64,000 nucleotides of DNA from NCBI RefSeq assembly GCF_000270245.1, contig NC_015635.1:1550001-1614000 (forward strand), written 5' to 3'. Positions 61,538 to 64,000 of the stretch are shown one piece after another (position 1 is the first letter of the stretch; every line of letters begins with the position of its first letter). Source of the DNA: Microlunatus phosphovorus NM-1. Its GTDB lineage: Bacteria > Actinomycetota > Actinomycetes > Propionibacteriales > Propionibacteriaceae. The notes under the pieces were generated by a model. That model saw only the letters and a program-made list of their open reading frames with translations. It made no database searches and was not told the DNA's origin. Both the position numbers and the translations under genes were made by a program.

Positions 61538-62107
61538 CTAGGACTGGCTGATCGTCAGGTCGAGCACCTCGACGCCGGGCAGGGTCGGGATGTCCTCGCC
61601 GGCGATGGCGAGCTTGCTGCGTCGTAGCCCGCTGCCGATCACCAGCCAGGGCTGGGCGATCACCCGGGTGTCGACCAGAATCGGCCAGGACCGGGGGAGC
61701 CCGACCGGGGTGATGCCGCCGTATTCCATCTGGGTCTGGGACACTGCGTCGTCCATCGGGGCGAAGGAGATCTTGCGAACGTCGAGGTGCTTGCGGACGG
61801 TCTTGTTCACATCGGCTCGATCGGTTGCCAACACGAGGCAGGCGGCGGTGCTGCTGGACTCGCCACGCCGCCCGGCGACCACGACACAGTTGGCCGAAGC
61901 ATCCAGACCGATCTCGTACGCGGCACAGAACGCGGCCGTGTCCGCCAGCGAAGGGTCGATCTCTGCCACATAGAGGCGGGCCCGCAGGTCGGCAGGGACG
62001 TTGCTGACCGCGGCCGTCACGGGTTCGGCGAGGAGATCGGCGCGTTCGGCGGCCGGCTGCCAAGTCAGCGTGCCGAGTGTTGGGGTGCCGAGGATTGGGG
62101 TGGTCAC
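61538..62107 (-). CDS. YbaK/EbsC-type aminoacyl-tRNA deacylase domain protein
   Basis: The 189-residue protein has the YbaK fold: CVVVAGRRGESSSTAACLVL near residue 75, the conserved lysine-containing DVNKTVRKHLDVRKISFA near residue 97, and MEYGGITPVGLPRSWPILVD near residue 125 with the GGxxP motif. Such domains edit misacylated tRNAs. Which tRNA is edited is not visible. It lies 13 bases upstream of the DUF817 gene on the same strand. Confidence 0.85.
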   Translation of the reverse strand: MTTPILGTPTLGTLTWQPAAERADLLAEPVTAAVSNVPADLRARLYVAEIDPSLADTAAFCAAYEIGLDASANCVVVAGRRGESSSTAACLVLATDRADVNKTVRKHLDVRKISFAPMDDAVSQTQMEYGGITPVGLPRSWPILVDTRVIAQPWLVIGSGLRRSKLAIAGEDIPTLPGVEVLDLTISQS

Positions 62108-62166
62108 CCATCGAGGCTAAGGCAGAAGTGGGGCTATATCGGGCTGGGTGGGGTTGAGTCAGGTTG

Positions 62167-62733
62167 CTAGAGCAGGTTGGTCAGCACCCAGGCACAGCTT
62201 GCCGCCCAGCCCAGGCTGGCCAACGTGCCGATGATGAACCGCTCGCTGGCGCCGCTGCCGGCGCTGGATGCCGTCCGGAGTTCGGGATAGCGAGCCAATC
62301 CCTTGATCGCCACGATCACTGCCAGGCCCTCGGGCCAGCCGGCGATCAGGGCGCCGAGCACCGCCAGGCGCTCCAGGGCGCCGATCCACGCGCCACCGCG
62401 GAGCACGTCACGCTGCACCCGGGCGCTGCTGCCGGTGGTGTCGCCGGCGAGGGCCAAGATGATCGTCGTGAGGGCACCGCCGCCCAGCACGGTGACAGCG
62501 ATGCCGAGTGCGCCGGCCACCCAGCGCCAGGATTCATCGAGCCGGCCCGAGACGGCTGACAAGACCGCACATGCGCCGATCAGCACGACCATCGCGGTCA
62601 GGACGGCAATGCGCACCGACCGGCTCGTGCGCGGCGCAGCCGCGGGTCCGCGTCCGGCCGGCAACCAGATCCACAGGCTCAGCACGGACAGCGCCAGCCA
62701 GAGGGCGAGCAGGGCAATGGCCGAACCCGTCAT
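62167..62733 (-). CDS. Putative membrane protein coupled to the SatD-like gene
   Basis: The 188-residue protein has five hydrophobic segments, including IALLALWLALSVLSLWIWLP, IAVLTAMVVLIGACAVLSAV and ALTTIILALAGD, and a conserved GGAWIGALERLAVLGALIAG near residue 115 followed by AVIVAIKGLARYPELR. It has no assigned family. The ATG overlaps the stop of the SatD-like gene (ATGA), so the two are synthesised together and probably act together. Confidence 0.78.
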   Translation of the reverse strand: MTGSAIALLALWLALSVLSLWIWLPAGRGPAAAPRTSRSVRIAVLTAMVVLIGACAVLSAVSGRLDESWRWVAGALGIAVTVLGGGALTTIILALAGDTTGSSARVQRDVLRGGAWIGALERLAVLGALIAGWPEGLAVIVAIKGLARYPELRTASSAGSGASERFIIGTLASLGWAASCAWVLTNLL

Positions 62734-63347
62734 GGGGCGATCCCGCCGGTCGTGATCTGCTCGGTCCGGGCCAACAGGCGGGCAGCCACGGGCCGCGATC
62801 GAGCGTCCAACGCCCACTGAGCAGCCTGGAGTCGCTGGTTGACTGCTTGCCGGCTGATGCCGAGCTCGGTGCCGATAGCGGCCTGCGTCAGGCCCGCATC
62901 GGCCAGCTCCGCCGCTGCCCAGCCGGCATCACTGCGCCGGGCTCGGAGCGTCAGCAGCAGCTCCAGCAGCACCTCCGCGTCAACGCCTTCCTCCGCTGCC
63001 GGGGGCGTGGCGACCAGCTGGAGGTGGTTGCTGCGCTCCTTGGCTTCTTCGACAGCTTGTCGGGCCGCGAGGAAGGCCGGCCCTCGGGCCGCCCGGAGAT
63101 CATCAGGGACGGGTTCCTCGACCGGCCCGATGCCGATGCCCACGTGCCAACTGCCTTCTCGCATGAGCATCAGGATGGCATCGACCACTGACATCGGGTC
63201 GGCGACGAAAAGCGCCTGGAACTCGTCACCAACCGTCCTCGTCGTCTTCGCGTGTGGGAACCGGGTCGCCATCGCGGTGATCGCAGCCGGCACGGCGTCG
63301 CGTCGCTGTCGAGACGAGATCTGGTCGACAGTCATCACGTACGGCAT
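62730..63347 (-). CDS. SatD-like protein with C-terminal helix-turn-helix
   Basis: The 205-residue protein begins MPYVMTVDQISSRQRRDAVP and contains TVGDEFQALFVADP near residue 39, as in the SatD family. The C-terminal third contains an HTH (LTQAAIGTELGISRQAVNQR, about residues 153-172). It could regulate its own unit; an imperfect AT-rich inverted repeat (CTAT-N10-ATAG, 63355-63372) lies just upstream. The cytoplasmic HTH protein plus membrane partner resembles a sensor pair. No known substrate. Confidence 0.78.
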   Translation of the reverse strand: MPYVMTVDQISSRQRRDAVPAAITAMATRFPHAKTTRTVGDEFQALFVADPMSVVDAILMLMREGSWHVGIGIGPVEEPVPDDLRAARGPAFLAARQAVEEAKERSNHLQLVATPPAAEEGVDAEVLLELLLTLRARRSDAGWAAAELADAGLTQAAIGTELGISRQAVNQRLQAAQWALDARSRPVAARLLARTEQITTGGIAP

Positions 63348-63377
63348 CTGTCAAGACTATAAGCTTGCTGATAGCTA

Positions 63378-64000
63378 GAGCAAGGTTATGAACTTGACGA
63401 AAGTGTTTAGGAGTCGGCTCGGGGAACTGCCGATGCTGCCTCTGATCTCGACCTGATCCTCGCCATCGACGATGACGACTTCGACGAGTTCGTCGATGGT
63501 TGGAGCCACTGGTTCGAGAACGTCGTGCCTATGCTCATCGCGAAAGAGATCCCTGGTTCGCGACTCATCGCCTACGCGATGACCGAGGACTTCTGCCGTA
63601 TCGACGTAGTCATCGAGGCTGTCGGTCACCTCCCGGAGTCCCCACATCGGAGGCGCACTGTCGTGCTCGATCGTGACGGCCTCGATGCGGAGGTGCCTCC
63701 CGTGCGGGTCGGCCCGGGACCCAACGCCGGGCGCATCACGGCGATCATCACCGAGTTCTGGAGACAACAGGCGATCCTCCCGATGATGCTCGACGTTCGC
63801 CGCGACCTGCTGGGTGCGCTGTAGGGCGTACAGCAGGCGCGGCAAATGCTCTACGACGTCTTCGTGGAGTCGAATCAGCCCCTGCCGGCTACAGGCGTCA
63901 AGCTCGTGAGTGCGAAGCTGAGCTCCGAGCAGCTTGCGATCATGCTCCGACTGTCACCAGTGGGTGCTGACCGGGAGCTCCTGGTCGCTGCAGACGCGGC
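63378..64000 (+). pseudogene. Decayed nucleotidyltransferase gene (continues past window edge)
   Basis: One frame reads as a minimal nucleotidyltransferase: ESARGTADAASDLDLILAID, with the DxD pair of the catalytic site, then FVDGWSHWFENVVPMLIAKE, TEDFCRIDVVIEAV and ITEFWRQQAILPMMLDVRRD. In that frame a TAG at 63408-63410 stands just before the catalytic motif and a second TAG at 63822-63824 interrupts the C-terminal half. After it the protein-like sequence resumes (ARQMLYDVFVESNQPLPATG) to the window edge. The usual GS motif is altered to ES. No ribosome site fits a functional start. Two nonsense codons plus motif loss indicate a pseudogene. Confidence 0.65.

Noticed and set aside
63408-63824. 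TAG recoding (for example pyrrolysine) in the nucleotidyltransferase frame
   Set aside because: No insertion element was seen, the catalytic motif itself is damaged, and real genes in the window use TAG as an ordinary stop.

Overview
The window is high-GC DNA from an actinobacterium. It shows dense, translationally coupled operons (many ATGA, GTGA and TGATG junctions), frequent GTG starts, and a backbone gene order that follows, from memory, the Mycobacterium tuberculosis H37Rv stretch Rv1445c to Rv1488. No mycolate genes appear. Together with the cyanophycin genes this points to a non-mycolate lineage such as the Propionibacteriales, which is an inference.

Backbone. Positions 1-6238 (minus) hold the pentose-phosphate operon tkt-tal-zwf-opcA-pgl, divergent from ctaB (haem O synthase) at 6490. 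Positions 25115-27494 (minus) hold ctaA (haem A synthase) with a two-gene ABC exporter, followed on the same strand by ino1 and a LigC-type DNA ligase. Positions 29806-36614 (plus) are the complete suf operon sufR-B-D-Rieske-C-S-U-T, with an inverted repeat at the sufR start codon that matches the SufR operator. Positions 40770-42697 hold an ABC-F protein and a small helix-turn-helix protein. SURF1, fdhD, DoxX and moaA follow (44311-47924), then the fabG-fabI(inhA) pair (48624-50193), and NfeD and stomatin genes (58229-59974).

Insertions. Between ctaB and ctaA lies an accessory block (about 7479-24077). It contains a 2H phosphoesterase, an acetyltransferase, two aminoglycoside-phosphotransferase-like kinases, an orphan Phd-type antitoxin, an MFS exporter, a HAD phosphatase, an HpcH-type aldolase, and a 1956-residue RHS-repeat polymorphic toxin with a HINT pretoxin domain and its probable immunity gene. 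An SDR/hydrolase group closes the block. A second insertion (36615-40677) carries DUF1810, a small hydrolase, two acetyltransferases and a DUF222-HNH protein.

Cyanophycin region (50216-56526). A full CphA and a cyanophycinase lie on the minus strand. Just downstream of fabI on the plus strand is a second CphA-like protein that keeps the N-domain and Mur-ligase domain but lacks the ATP-grasp domain between them. This short paralogue, the RHS toxin/immunity pair and the SufR operator over the start codon are the most interesting items.

The right end (59971-64000) carries a TSUP transporter. A DUF817 gene reads without a stop antisense under it. Next come a YbaK-type deacylase, a SatD-like protein coupled to a membrane protein, and a decayed nucleotidyltransferase gene running off the edge. 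No rRNA, tRNA, CRISPR array or insertion sequence was seen.
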